DNA from: CBFDBF01 sp050291465
GTDB lineage: Bacteria; Pseudomonadota; Gammaproteobacteria; Chromatiales; Chromatiaceae
Length of the DNA stretch: 64,000 nt
Assembly: GCA_050291465.1 (NCBI GenBank)
Contig: JBNKJV010000011.1
Location: 1-64,000, forward strand
Reading direction: 5' to 3'
Within the stretch, counting starts at the first letter, position 1, and every line of letters begins with the position of its first letter. Below are positions 7,942 through 15,920 of the stretch, one piece after another. Position numbers and translations under genes: made by a program. The notes below the pieces were generated by a model, which saw nothing but the letters and a program-made list of their open reading frames with translations, was not told the origin of the DNA and searched no databases.

Positions 7942-9012
7942 TTAGAAGCGGATGTGACCCGAAGCGTTCAGGTTCACACGGCCGCCGTGCCAATCGTCCA
8001 GGTGGTACTTGGTGAACGGCAGACCGGTCTTCTCGAAGAAGCGGCCCCAGCCGATACGCTCGGCCCACTCGCCAACGCGTTCCCAATCCTTGGCGTCCTC
8101 TTTGTAGGCATTCAGGATCTTCTTCACGATTTCGGCAACTTCCGGCCAGCGCGGCGGGTTGTTCGGCACGTTGGCGGCAACCAGCTTGTGGAAGGTCGGC
8201 TTGCTACGGGCGTTGGAGCTCTTGCCACCCACCCAGATCGCGAAGTTGGAGTGATCCGGATCGTTGATCTGCATCGGCGGGCAGGGCGGGAAGCAGGCGC
8301 CGCAGCAGACGCACTTCTTCTCGTCCACTTCCAGGGACGGCTTGCCGTTGACCATGGCCGGACGGATAGCCGCTACCGGGCAGCGGGCCACCACGGAGGG
8401 ACGCTCGCAGACGTTGCCCACCTGATCATGGTCGATCTTGGGCGGCTTGGTATGCTGAACGTTGATGGCGATGTCACCCTGGCCGCCGCAGTTGATCTGG
8501 CAGCAGGAGGTGGTCATCTTCACGCGGTTGGGCATGTTCTCGCTCTGGAACTCCCCGATCAGCTCGTCCATCAGGGCCTTAACGGCACCGGAGGCGTCGG
8601 TACCCGGGATGTCGCAGTGCAACCAGCCCTGGGTGTGGGCGATCATGGAAACGGAAGGACCGGTACCACCGATGGGGTAACCCTTTTCCGTCAGCATGTC
8701 GATCAGCGGCTGGACCTTGGACTCTTCGCTTACCATGAACTCGATGTTGGAACGGGCGGTGAAACGGACATACCCTTCGGCCCGTTCATCGGCGATATCC
8801 ATCAGCTCGCGGATCATGGTGACATCCATCTGCCGGGGGGTACCGGCACGTACGGTCCACACTTCGTCACCGCTCTTGGCGACGTGATGCAGCACGCCCG
8901 GACGCGGACGGTCATGATAGGCCCAGGCGCCATAGTTCTTCTTCAGTACCGGATGCAGGTACGGATCCATCTCCGGGACGCCACTTTCAATAGGCATACG
9001 AGGTTCGGCCAT
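7942..9012 (-). CDS. dsrB: DsrB, beta subunit of reverse dissimilatory sulfite reductase
   Basis: A 356-aa sulfite reductase beta subunit that with DsrA binds sirohaem/sirohaem amide and oxidises DsrC-bound sulfur to sulfite in the cytoplasm. The CCQINCGGQGD segment supplies sirohaem [4Fe-4S] ligands, and an inserted ferredoxin domain (CVCCGACFPPCPP, then ARCPVAAI in the fold) carries a second cluster. The frame extends to 9090, but ATG 9012 (MAEPRMPI) has a GGAGGAA site directly upstream and gives the usual family length. It is 111 bp from dsrA. Confidence 0.96.
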   Translation of the reverse strand: MAEPRMPIESGVPEMDPYLHPVLKKNYGAWAYHDRPRPGVLHHVAKSGDEVWTVRAGTPRQMDVTMIRELMDIADERAEGYVRFTARSNIEFMVSEESKVQPLIDMLTEKGYPIGGTGPSVSMIAHTQGWLHCDIPGTDASGAVKALMDELIGEFQSENMPNRVKMTTSCCQINCGGQGDIAINVQHTKPPKIDHDQVGNVCERPSVVARCPVAAIRPAMVNGKPSLEVDEKKCVCCGACFPPCPPMQINDPDHSNFAIWVGGKSSNARSKPTFHKLVAANVPNNPPRWPEVAEIVKKILNAYKEDAKDWERVGEWAERIGWGRFFEKTGLPFTKYHLDDWHGGRVNLNASGHIRF

Positions 9013-9123
9013 TTTATTCCTCCAAAAATCTCTATATCTGATTCGTTCCGGGGCTTTTCCGGACCTGCCGTCCGGGTCCGCCCCAATCACTAACCGGTTT
9101 CATACCGGTAAGCGGCGTATTAA

Positions 9124-10362
9124 TTAACCGTGACGCTCATTCCATTTGGCGGCTTCGTCATCCCATTCGTCCATACGGACGTAGGGGTTCATGCGCGGAC
9201 GGTTGATCATGTTGGGATCGATCTCCAGGCCGATGCCTTCCAGGAAGTTGGCCAGGCCGATACGCTCGATCATCTCGCCGGTACGCTCATGTTCCAGGGC
9301 GTTGTCGGCGAAGAACTCGATGATCTCGGTGGCCAGCTCTTCCAGGGCCTCGAAGTCCTCGTCGGACTCCAGCTTCATGAAGGGAACGATCACGGTGCCC
9401 ATGAGGTCGCCGATCTTCAGGGTACGCTTACCGCCGCAGAGCAGGGTGACACCCTTGTCGTCGCCCGGAGAGAGGGCCTTGGTCATGACGTTGATGCAGT
9501 GCATGCAGCGCACGCAGTTGCTGTTGTCCACTTCCAACTCGTCGCCGTCGGTCAGGGTCAGAGCCTGGGTCGGGCAGCGGGTGATGACGTTGTCGATCAC
9601 ATACTGGCGGCCCTTCTCACTCACGAAGTTTTTCACTTCGGCCTGATCCACCTTCATGTCGTCACGCCAGGTGCCGATGACGGAGAGGTCGGAACGCTGA
9701 ATGGAGTTGACGCAGTCGTTGCCGCAACCGGAGACCTTGTACTTGAACTTGTACGGCAGGGCCGGGCGGTGCATGTCGTCCAGCACGTTGTTCACCAGCA
9801 TGCGCATGGTGCGGCCTTCGTCGAAGCAGGAGTGCTCGCAACGGGCGGCACCTACACAGGACATGCCGGTACGCACGGCGGGGCCGGCGCCACCCATGTC
9901 GAAGCCCATTTCGTTGACTTCGTCGAAGGCTTTCTGCACTTCCTCGGTGGTGCAACCCTGCAGCATGATGTCACCTGACTGGCCGTGCAGGGCGATCAGG
10001 CCGGAGCCGTGCTTCTCCCAGATGTCGCAGAACTTGCGCAGGGTGTTGGTGTCGTAATGCATCCCCGGAGGCGGCATGATGCGGAGGGTGTGGAACTCGG
10101 CACAGGCCGGGAACTTCGGGCTGCCGTCTTCGTTCTTCAGCTCGGTGAAACGCGGGATAACGCCGCCGCCGTAACCGATAACACCCACGGTGCCGCCTTT
10201 CCAGTAGCCCTTGCGGGTCTCGTAGGAGGTCTCCAGCTGACCCAGCAGGTCAACCATCATGTCTTTTTCCTTAGCGAGACGCTTGATGCCGGTCACAAAG
10301 CTGGGCCATGGACCGTTCTCAAGCTCATCCAGCATCGGGGTATTGTGCAGCGGTTTCGCCAT
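9124..10362 (-). CDS. dsrA: DsrA, alpha subunit of reverse dissimilatory sulfite reductase
   Basis: A 412-aa alpha subunit. Sirohaem-cluster cysteines occur in CVGAARCEHSC and SGCGNDCVNS, and the ferredoxin domain has NSNCVRCMHCINVM preceded by TRCPTQAL. The length agrees with oxidative-type DsrA. It is the first gene of the dsr operon, with GAGGAGA before ATG 10362. The 501-bp upstream region separates it from divergently transcribed accessory genes and contains a strong palindrome that may be an operator. The presence of dsrEFH downstream argues for the oxidative direction. Confidence 0.97.
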   Translation of the reverse strand: MAKPLHNTPMLDELENGPWPSFVTGIKRLAKEKDMMVDLLGQLETSYETRKGYWKGGTVGVIGYGGGVIPRFTELKNEDGSPKFPACAEFHTLRIMPPPGMHYDTNTLRKFCDIWEKHGSGLIALHGQSGDIMLQGCTTEEVQKAFDEVNEMGFDMGGAGPAVRTGMSCVGAARCEHSCFDEGRTMRMLVNNVLDDMHRPALPYKFKYKVSGCGNDCVNSIQRSDLSVIGTWRDDMKVDQAEVKNFVSEKGRQYVIDNVITRCPTQALTLTDGDELEVDNSNCVRCMHCINVMTKALSPGDDKGVTLLCGGKRTLKIGDLMGTVIVPFMKLESDEDFEALEELATEIIEFFADNALEHERTGEMIERIGLANFLEGIGLEIDPNMINRPRMNPYVRMDEWDDEAAKWNERHG

Positions 10363-10863
10363 TACATTGTCTCCTCAAGTGTTGATGGTCAGCGCGCCCT
10401 CCGTCGCCCTTCGATGCGAAGGATCAGACGGTTGCCGCGAACCCATGCAATTTAAAACCTCATAGCGGACCTTTCGGTCCTACAATGGCGGGAAATTCTA
10501 GGGATTCCCGTCAAGGGAAAATATCCTCCTGATGGGGGGCATTTCTATCCCCTGTATATCCCAAATGGGATATACGCCTCCCGCTTTCCCGCGGGCTGAC
10601 AATATATAAGGTTCGACGGCGGACCAAACCATCCTCTTTCCGGGGTATCCACCCCTTTGGGGTGCACTCCGGTACCCTTTATTTTTCCTCCAACCATGCC
10701 CATATAGCGGAAACAGGCCCTTGCCTGAGGAGGGGGGATGAGGTTCAATCCTTCAGGTCTTACCTGGTGCGGTTTACACCTGTCGCGGACCTGTCAGCAG
10801 AACGGCGGGCACAGCCGTGCCTTACCAGGCACTCCTTATTGCCGCCATGGGGAAGAGAATCAG
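10363..10863. promoter_or_regulatory. Divergent intergenic region upstream of dsrA
   Basis: This 501-bp non-coding stretch lies between dsrA (minus) and the 58-aa gene (plus). It holds several inverted repeats: GGGAA/TTCCC around 10486-10510, a 22-bp near-perfect palindrome at 10554-10575, and a small ACCCC/GGGGT hairpin near 10651-10668. No convincing -35/-10 pair stood out by eye. It probably contains the dsr promoter and regulatory sites. Confidence 0.5.
10554..10575. promoter_or_regulatory. Palindrome, candidate operator for the dsr operon
   Basis: Two perfect 10-base arms (GTATATCCCA and TGGGATATAC) flank two A residues. The centre is about 198 bp upstream of the dsrA start and 299 bp upstream of the divergent small gene. 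The symmetry and AT-rich arm ends are typical of a dimeric regulator site. No T-run follows on either strand, so it is not a terminator. Confidence 0.45.
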
Positions 10864-11040
10864 ATGTTGTACCTGAGTGAAGTATTGATACAGAGTCCCG
10901 ACCTGGAAACCTTTGAGCAGTTGCTCGCGGTTGTGAGGGAGCGCTCCAAGAGCGAGATGTTTTTCAAAATCGACGTCAAACCCCAGTATCCGGACACGCC
11001 CGAGGATTGGGAAGACCGGCTGGAAGCGGCGTTTACCTGA
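10864..11040 (+). CDS. 58-aa conserved-looking small protein, unknown function
   Basis: A short soluble protein beginning MLYLSEVLIQSP and ending RLEAAFT, acidic, with an amphipathic helix pattern in the first 30 residues. No cysteine or recognised motif is present. The frame is open further upstream (10738), but that part is rich in Arg and Cys and lacks a good ribosome site, while ATG 10864 is preceded by GGGGAAGAGA. It is the first gene of the block read away from dsrA and is 17 bp before the next gene. I do not recognise the family. Confidence 0.6.
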   Translation: MLYLSEVLIQSPDLETFEQLLAVVRERSKSEMFFKIDVKPQYPDTPEDWEDRLEAAFT

Positions 11041-11057
11041 ACAGAAGTCTTTATCTA

Positions 11058-11768
11058 ATGAAGTACCTGAAAAAAAACGAGTTTTTTCTGGGTGATGCGG
11101 AGACCGGCGAGGACGCCGTCCCCTCGAAGCAGTCCCTGGAAGTGCAGCTGGACCGCATGACGCGGGAGCTGGACGCACTCCCCGCCGACGCCCCCCTGGA
11201 ACAACGCCTGAAACTGATCCTGGACAGCTGTTACCTGCTGCTGGACCTGGAACGTAACGGAGAGGCGTGGGAAAAAGGTCGACAAGCCCTGGAACTCGCC
11301 CTGCCGAAGCATCTGTGGACCCAGGCGGTTGAGGCTTACGACGTGCTCTACCAGGCAAACCAGATTGACTCCATCAAGGCCCTGGCCCACGGTATCTGGC
11401 TGGGGGTCACCTTCCCTATCGACCCCGAACTCTCGGTGGCCATGCTGCAGCATCTGGTGGATGAAACACCGGACAACTCCGACGGTGCCGCGGTGGCCGC
11501 CGCCACTGCCGCCTATGTGGTGGACATGCGCGCCGAGGGACAGCAACGGGAAGACCTGCAGTTCTTCACCGGCCAGCTCCTGGCCCAGGTGGCCCGGCGG
11601 CACAGTCAGGTGGAGGATCAGGAGATATTCGATTTCTGGGTGGAGCGGATGGAGCTGAGAGATCCCTCCAAGTTCCTGCCCCGCCTGGCCAAGGTGCTGG
11701 ATATCATCGCCGACCACGCCTGGTGGTACGACCGGGACGAACTCCGGGCCCTGATCCCGGACGAGTAA
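11058..11768 (+). CDS. 236-aa helical protein, unknown function
   Basis: A cytoplasmic, acidic, mostly helical protein starting MKYLKKNEFFLGD. The middle (LEQRLKLILDSCYLLLDLERNGEAWEKGRQAL) and the following helices suggest a TPR- or HEAT-like helical repeat fold. It has no signal peptide and only one cysteine, so it is not a metal-cluster protein. The start at 11058 is 17 bp after the 58-aa gene; an earlier in-frame start would overlap that gene. Its position between dsrA and a Cas6-like gene suggests a sulfur-linked accessory role, but that is inference from context only. Confidence 0.7.
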   Translation: MKYLKKNEFFLGDAETGEDAVPSKQSLEVQLDRMTRELDALPADAPLEQRLKLILDSCYLLLDLERNGEAWEKGRQALELALPKHLWTQAVEAYDVLYQANQIDSIKALAHGIWLGVTFPIDPELSVAMLQHLVDETPDNSDGAAVAAATAAYVVDMRAEGQQREDLQFFTGQLLAQVARRHSQVEDQEIFDFWVERMELRDPSKFLPRLAKVLDIIADHAWWYDRDELRALIPDE

Positions 11769-11770
11769 AT

Positions 11771-11908
11771 TTAGCCACAGAGGCACGGAGCACACGGAGA
11801 ACGTCTTTTGTTTCCAAACTCCTGCAACGGATACCACCTCAGATCGACCGAAGGTCTGAGAAACGTACGCTTATGCACCCTCTGTGACCTCTGTGTCTCT
11901 GTGGCTAC
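11771..11908. repeat. CACAGAG-family inverted repeat pair before the Cas6-like gene
   Basis: The left arm 11772-11799 (TAGCCACAGAGGCACGGAG) and right arm 11879-11908 (ends CTCTGTGGCTA) are inverted copies about 80 bp apart. A transcript across the region could fold into a long imperfect hairpin. It fills the 155-bp gap between the 236-aa gene and the Cas6-like gene, and its right arm ends 15 bp before that start codon. Confidence 0.75.
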
Positions 11909-11923
11909 TTATGGGAAATAACC

Positions 11924-12583
11924 ATGTATTGGCAAGAAGACCAGGAAGAAGACATTTTCACCGTGCCCGACGACGTGGTGGATCTGGTGTTCAGGATCGA
12001 ATGCAGGACCCTCCTGAATGACCACGCATGGCCGTTGTTCCAGGCCGTCAGGGCGGTTCTCCCCTGGTTTGGCGACCGGCCGGAACACGGCCTGCACATC
12101 ATCCATGTGGCGGAATCGGCCAGCGGCTGGATCCGCCCGGAGGCGCCGGACGAGATTATCTACCCCTCCCGCCGCACCCGCCTGAAACTGCGCCTGCCTA
12201 AAGAGCGGATTGCAGATGCCCGGACCCTATCCGGTCATACCCTGGATATAGATGGTCATCCGCTGAAGGTGGGTGAAAGCAAGGAGCAGTTGCTGGGTAT
12301 GACCAATACCCTCTACTCCCGCTATGTGATTTCACCGTCGGAGGAGGAGGACGAGGCATTCGTGCAGCGGACGGTAGAGGAGCTGCGGTCGCTCGGGCTG
12401 AAGTTTTCCAAGGTACTGGCCGGTAAAAGCCACGTGCTGAACAGCCCCGAAGGACCGGTATTCACCAAAACCCTGATGGTGGGGGGGCTCTCGTTCCCGG
12501 ACGCCGTTACCCTGCAGGAAAAGGGGTTGGGCCCACACCGCTCCTCCGGATGCGGGTTGTTCATCCCCTACAAGAGCATTTAA
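11924..12583 (+). CDS. Lone Cas6/Cmx6-like endoribonuclease-family protein
   Basis: A 219-aa protein resembling the Cas6 subfamily called Cmx6 (type I-MYXAN), which cuts CRISPR transcripts at repeat hairpins. Seen here: a candidate general-base histidine, His34 (NDHAWPLFQAV), in the position typical of Cas6; a central GHTLDIDGHPLKVG segment followed by LYSRYVI, as in Cmx6; and a C-terminal glycine-rich loop LQEKGLGPHRSSGCGLF at residues 197-213, the Cas6 RNA-binding signature. No CRISPR array, cas1/cas2 or effector gene occurs anywhere in the window. Neighbours are sulfur-oxidation genes, including a DsrC paralogue 83 bp downstream. It may have been recruited to process another RNA. Family assignment is by motif recognition, not by search. 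Confidence 0.75.
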   Translation: MYWQEDQEEDIFTVPDDVVDLVFRIECRTLLNDHAWPLFQAVRAVLPWFGDRPEHGLHIIHVAESASGWIRPEAPDEIIYPSRRTRLKLRLPKERIADARTLSGHTLDIDGHPLKVGESKEQLLGMTNTLYSRYVISPSEEEDEAFVQRTVEELRSLGLKFSKVLAGKSHVLNSPEGPVFTKTLMVGGLSFPDAVTLQEKGLGPHRSSGCGLFIPYKSI

Positions 12584-12666
12584 CATAGGGCGTTCTTAAT
12601 TCTTAGCCGGCGCTCCGATAGCGGACGCCCGTCCACAAAATACTGAAGAGAATAAGGAGACCATCA

Positions 12667-13011
12667 ATGGCAATAGAAATTAACGGCGTCACCATTGAAA
12701 CCACCGCCAACGGTTACCTGGCCAACCTGGAAGACTGGAGCGAAGATGTAGCCAGACACCTCGCGGAAGAGGAAGGCGTGGTTCTTGGAGACAAGGCCTG
12801 GGATGTCATCAACTACCTGCGCGAAGAGTACTTCGAGAACAACGGCAATCAGCCCAATGAGCGTCACATGGTGAAACACTTCAAGGACATCTGGACCGAT
12901 CTTGACAAGGTGGACACCAAAACCCTCTACAACCTTTTCCCGCGGGGACCCGCCAAAGAGGCCGGCAAGATCGCCGGGCTGCCGGAGACACGGCGCAAAG
13001 GCGGATACTAA
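12667..13011 (+). CDS. Cysteine-free DsrC/TusE paralogue (RspA-type)
   Basis: A 114-aa protein with the DsrC fold throughout (NGYLANLEDWSEDVA, WDVINYLREEYF, LYNLFPRGPAKEAGKIAGLP), but without any cysteine. Aligned to DsrC at 6387-6722, the two redox cysteines are replaced by Gly100 and Lys111, and the tail ends KGGY. It cannot carry sulfur as DsrC does. Cysteine-less homologues of this kind have been proposed to act as regulatory sulfur-related proteins. A GGAG site precedes ATG 12667. It is 83 bp after the Cas6-like gene and probably co-transcribed with it. Confidence 0.85.
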   Translation: MAIEINGVTIETTANGYLANLEDWSEDVARHLAEEEGVVLGDKAWDVINYLREEYFENNGNQPNERHMVKHFKDIWTDLDKVDTKTLYNLFPRGPAKEAGKIAGLPETRRKGGY

Positions 13012-13085
13012 ACAGGGCCGAGGGGTCAGGGCCGAGGAATCAGGTAGAAAGCCTGTATTTCTATGCCCTGATCCCCGCAAAAAGA

Positions 13086-14000
13086 ATGCCTCAAACATCC
13101 TCTCCTCCAGCAAATCCTTTCGATCCGAAAAATGACTCTCTCTACCATGAGTGGAGGGACAAAAAACTCGAGAGCTATCCGACAAGCCTGGGTGATCTGT
13201 TGGTGGAGTTAAATGATCCGCGAACACTCACCGACAACGAGTACGATGCCCTTCTGCAGCGTTGCCGGAAGACCAACATGGTGCTCTATCGCAGCAAAAC
13301 CGGCGACGATCCCGATCCGGAAATACCTCTTTCCCTGGGCCGTCGCTTCGGGCTGCGCAATCTGGACCGCAACTGGTTGGGAGACAACAGCGGCCTGACC
13401 TCTCTCACGGTCAGGGATAGCGGTACCCGGCAGCACTATATCCCCTATACCGACCGCCCCATAAAATGGCATACCGACGGTTACTACAACAGCGCGGAGC
13501 GGCAGATTCACGGCCTGATGCTGCACTGCGTGCAAGCTGCCGCGGAGGGCGGAGAGAACGCCCTGCTGGACCACGAAATCGCCTACATTCTTCTACGTGA
13601 GGAGAATCCCGATTACATCCGTGCCCTGATGGCGCCGGATGTCATGACCATACCCTCCCGGACCGAACAGGGAGAAGTGGCACGCAGGGAGGAAACCGGC
13701 CCGGTGTTTTCGATAACGCCCGAGGGTGAGTTGCATATGCGTTTTACGGAACGCAAACGCAATATCGTTTGGCGTGACGATCCGCTCACGCTGGAAGCGG
13801 TGACCTTTCTGAAGGAAACCCTGGCCGGCGACTCACCGTACATATTCCGCGGGCGTCTGGAACAGGGGATGGGGCTGGTGAGTAACAACATCCTCCATGA
13901 CCGCACCGGATTCAACGACGACGGGAATCATAAGCGCCTGCTCTATCGTGCACGCTACTATGATCGCGTGGCGGAAACCGGATTTCGGTGCCTGCTTTGA
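13086..14000 (+). CDS. TauD/TfdA-family Fe(II)/2-oxoglutarate dioxygenase
   Basis: A 304-aa protein with the facial triad of this family: the HxD pair in IKWHTDGYYN (near residues 129-131) and a distal histidine in NNILHDRTGF (near 275), followed by an Arg-rich KRLLYRARYY stretch that could bind 2-oxoglutarate. Characterised relatives hydroxylate taurine, other sulfonates or chlorophenoxy acids; the substrate here cannot be told. Position next to the dsr accessory block suggests a sulfur compound, which is inference. It converges on the next minus-strand gene with 30 bp between. Confidence 0.75.
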   Translation: MPQTSSPPANPFDPKNDSLYHEWRDKKLESYPTSLGDLLVELNDPRTLTDNEYDALLQRCRKTNMVLYRSKTGDDPDPEIPLSLGRRFGLRNLDRNWLGDNSGLTSLTVRDSGTRQHYIPYTDRPIKWHTDGYYNSAERQIHGLMLHCVQAAAEGGENALLDHEIAYILLREENPDYIRALMAPDVMTIPSRTEQGEVARREETGPVFSITPEGELHMRFTERKRNIVWRDDPLTLEAVTFLKETLAGDSPYIFRGRLEQGMGLVSNNILHDRTGFNDDGNHKRLLYRARYYDRVAETGFRCLL

Positions 14001-14030
14001 GTTACGTCCGAACTCCGTAGATAGCGAAAC

Positions 14031-15077
14031 CTACAAATAATTCCGTTCAACCAGTTCCCGCAGGACCCGCGCCGCTTCCTGCGGGGGATCCTGATAGGCG
14101 TTCATCAATTCATGTGCAAGTCCGGCCCAGTGCTCCGCCCCCTGTTGCGTCAACTCCTCCAGGGGGGATAAACACCCGCTCTGCAACCACTCCTGATAAG
14201 CCGCCCGCAGCGCGGGAAAGATCTCTCTGTTCATGGCCCCCATATTCCCGACCAGAAAGTGCAACGACGCGGAACGCCGCTCCTTCAGCAACGCCGGCAA
14301 TGTGGTCACGCAATCGGCCCAGTTGTCACGTACCGCCCGCAACATCCGCTCGGCAGGTGTCCCCGATAACGCCAGCAGCAGATCATCCCAGGCAGTCCCC
14401 AACTCCTCTCCCACCAGATACTCTCCCAGTTCGTGATGAAAAGCGGTTGTTAACTCGGACTCGGTCATGCGTTCCAGGGCCCCTTCCAGGTCGTTATCGA
14501 AGTCGTATTCCGCGAAGGCACGTCCCAGGGGGCTGTCCGCCCGGGTCCAGCGCCAGTTTTCCAGCTTCTCCCACAACAGTCTCCGTAACGACTGACGCCG
14601 CAGAAAAATGGCGCCGCCCCCGTACATCGCCGGAGGCGCGGACAGATCCCGCGCCAGTTCATCCCCCACGATATACGCCTCACAGCCCTCCATGACCTCC
14701 CGGCGCTCCAGTCTTCCCAAAAAGAAGTGGGCCTGGGCCCGGCGCCCTAATCCGCCGTTGTATACCAGTCCACAGGACCCCAGGGCGGCATTTATCCCCG
14801 CGGAGTCGAATGGATCATATTGGTGGCCCGCAACAGGTACCCGGGCGAATTCCGTTTCCGCCAGCTCCTCCCAGAGCCGCTCCCGTTGTGTGAGCCAGTC
14901 ACCGACCCCCTCCGGCGGGAGCCGCTGGTCGAAGCTGAGGCCCTTCTCCCAGCGATAATATTCCCGCATTTTCAACAGATAACTGCAGAGCCCGTAATCC
15001 GCCGCATATTTCGCATCGGAGATGTGGCAGTTGCGTTGAATAACAGTGGTTAATTCATCAATATCTTGTTGTTTCAT
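14031..15077 (-). CDS. 348-aa soluble protein, unknown function
   Basis: A protein with no signal peptide or membrane segment. Recognisable patches are GDWLTQRERLWEELAE, FHHELGEYLVGEELGTAWDDLL and RAVRDNWADCVTTLPALLKERR. The HHELGE patch could bind a metal, but the family is not one I recognise. The frame begins with GTG 15083; ATG 15077 is two codons later and preferred. It lies between the sulfur accessory block and a divergent 183-aa gene, so involvement in sulfur metabolism is only a contextual guess. Confidence 0.65.
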   Translation of the reverse strand: MKQQDIDELTTVIQRNCHISDAKYAADYGLCSYLLKMREYYRWEKGLSFDQRLPPEGVGDWLTQRERLWEELAETEFARVPVAGHQYDPFDSAGINAALGSCGLVYNGGLGRRAQAHFFLGRLERREVMEGCEAYIVGDELARDLSAPPAMYGGGAIFLRRQSLRRLLWEKLENWRWTRADSPLGRAFAEYDFDNDLEGALERMTESELTTAFHHELGEYLVGEELGTAWDDLLLALSGTPAERMLRAVRDNWADCVTTLPALLKERRSASLHFLVGNMGAMNREIFPALRAAYQEWLQSGCLSPLEELTQQGAEHWAGLAHELMNAYQDPPQEAARVLRELVERNYL

Positions 15078-15238
15078 AGCCACTTTTCAGTTAAATAACG
15101 GAAAACCCGAGGTGAAATCACACGGTTTCCATCCGGTATTATACCTAGTAGAATACTCGGTTAATAACGGTAGCACGGTATAGCCCGGCTGCCAAATGAA
15201 CAAAGTCGGGGCCTGCTAACAGGTCCCAGGAGGTGTGG

Positions 15239-15790
15239 GTGGCAATACGCATCAGAAACCAATGGCACAAAGAGGATCGAGAAAGGTCCACCGATGAGGT
15301 GGCCGGGGCGATCGCTTTCAACAGCTGGAAGCTGGCTATGGACAAGGCGTTTAATCTGCAGAGCGAGAATTTCCGCTACCACAGCGGCGAACAGCAGATG
15401 GATGTCATCAGCGAATACCTGATTTATCAGGTGCAGATCGTTGAACGCCTGTCCCACGAGCGCATGGAGGATGAGCAGCGGCGCCGGCTTATTACGGCTC
15501 TGGTCATGCGCCTGGCGGACCACGTTCAGAACAACAGTGCGGAGATGTTCGGTTCCGGAGACTACCGTTCGTCCTTCATCGACAAGTTTAACCGGCGCGC
15601 TGCGGAGTATTCCGAGCTGGGATTTTCCGCGCAAGGCCCCAGCTATCCGTTCCTTCGGCATCTCGGCTACCAGATACAGTGCATTATGGGAGAAAGCCCC
15701 GAGAACCGCTGGGTGATAGACCAGGTGATGGATAAGGACGGCCCCGAGGTATATAAACAACTGTCACGAGCCACAAAACATATGCTCTAG
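15239..15790 (+). CDS. 183-aa helical protein, unknown function
   Basis: A charged, helix-rich cytoplasmic protein (MAIRIRNQWHKEDRERS at the start, ERLSHERMEDEQRRRLITAL in the middle). No known domain is visible. An AGGAGG site at 15228-15233 is five bases before GTG 15239, which I take as the start; an earlier in-frame GTG at 15233 overlaps that site. It is transcribed divergently from the 348-aa gene across a 161-bp gap. Confidence 0.65.
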   Translation: MAIRIRNQWHKEDRERSTDEVAGAIAFNSWKLAMDKAFNLQSENFRYHSGEQQMDVISEYLIYQVQIVERLSHERMEDEQRRRLITALVMRLADHVQNNSAEMFGSGDYRSSFIDKFNRRAAEYSELGFSAQGPSYPFLRHLGYQIQCIMGESPENRWVIDQVMDKDGPEVYKQLSRATKHML

Positions 15791-15920
15791 CGCCGATGCG
15801 CAATTCTTCCGCATCTATCAGACAATCACCCCGGAAAAATCGTTATACTCAGCCCCATACGTACCGTGTTCCCCAATCATACGGAGGAACTTTAGCTCTC
15901 GACCCGAGTCTTTATAGCTT

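Noticed and set aside
10651..10668. Small ACCCC/GGGGT hairpin upstream of dsrA as a terminator or riboswitch
   Set aside because: The stem is only five base pairs with a short loop and no T-run, and I see no conserved riboswitch core.
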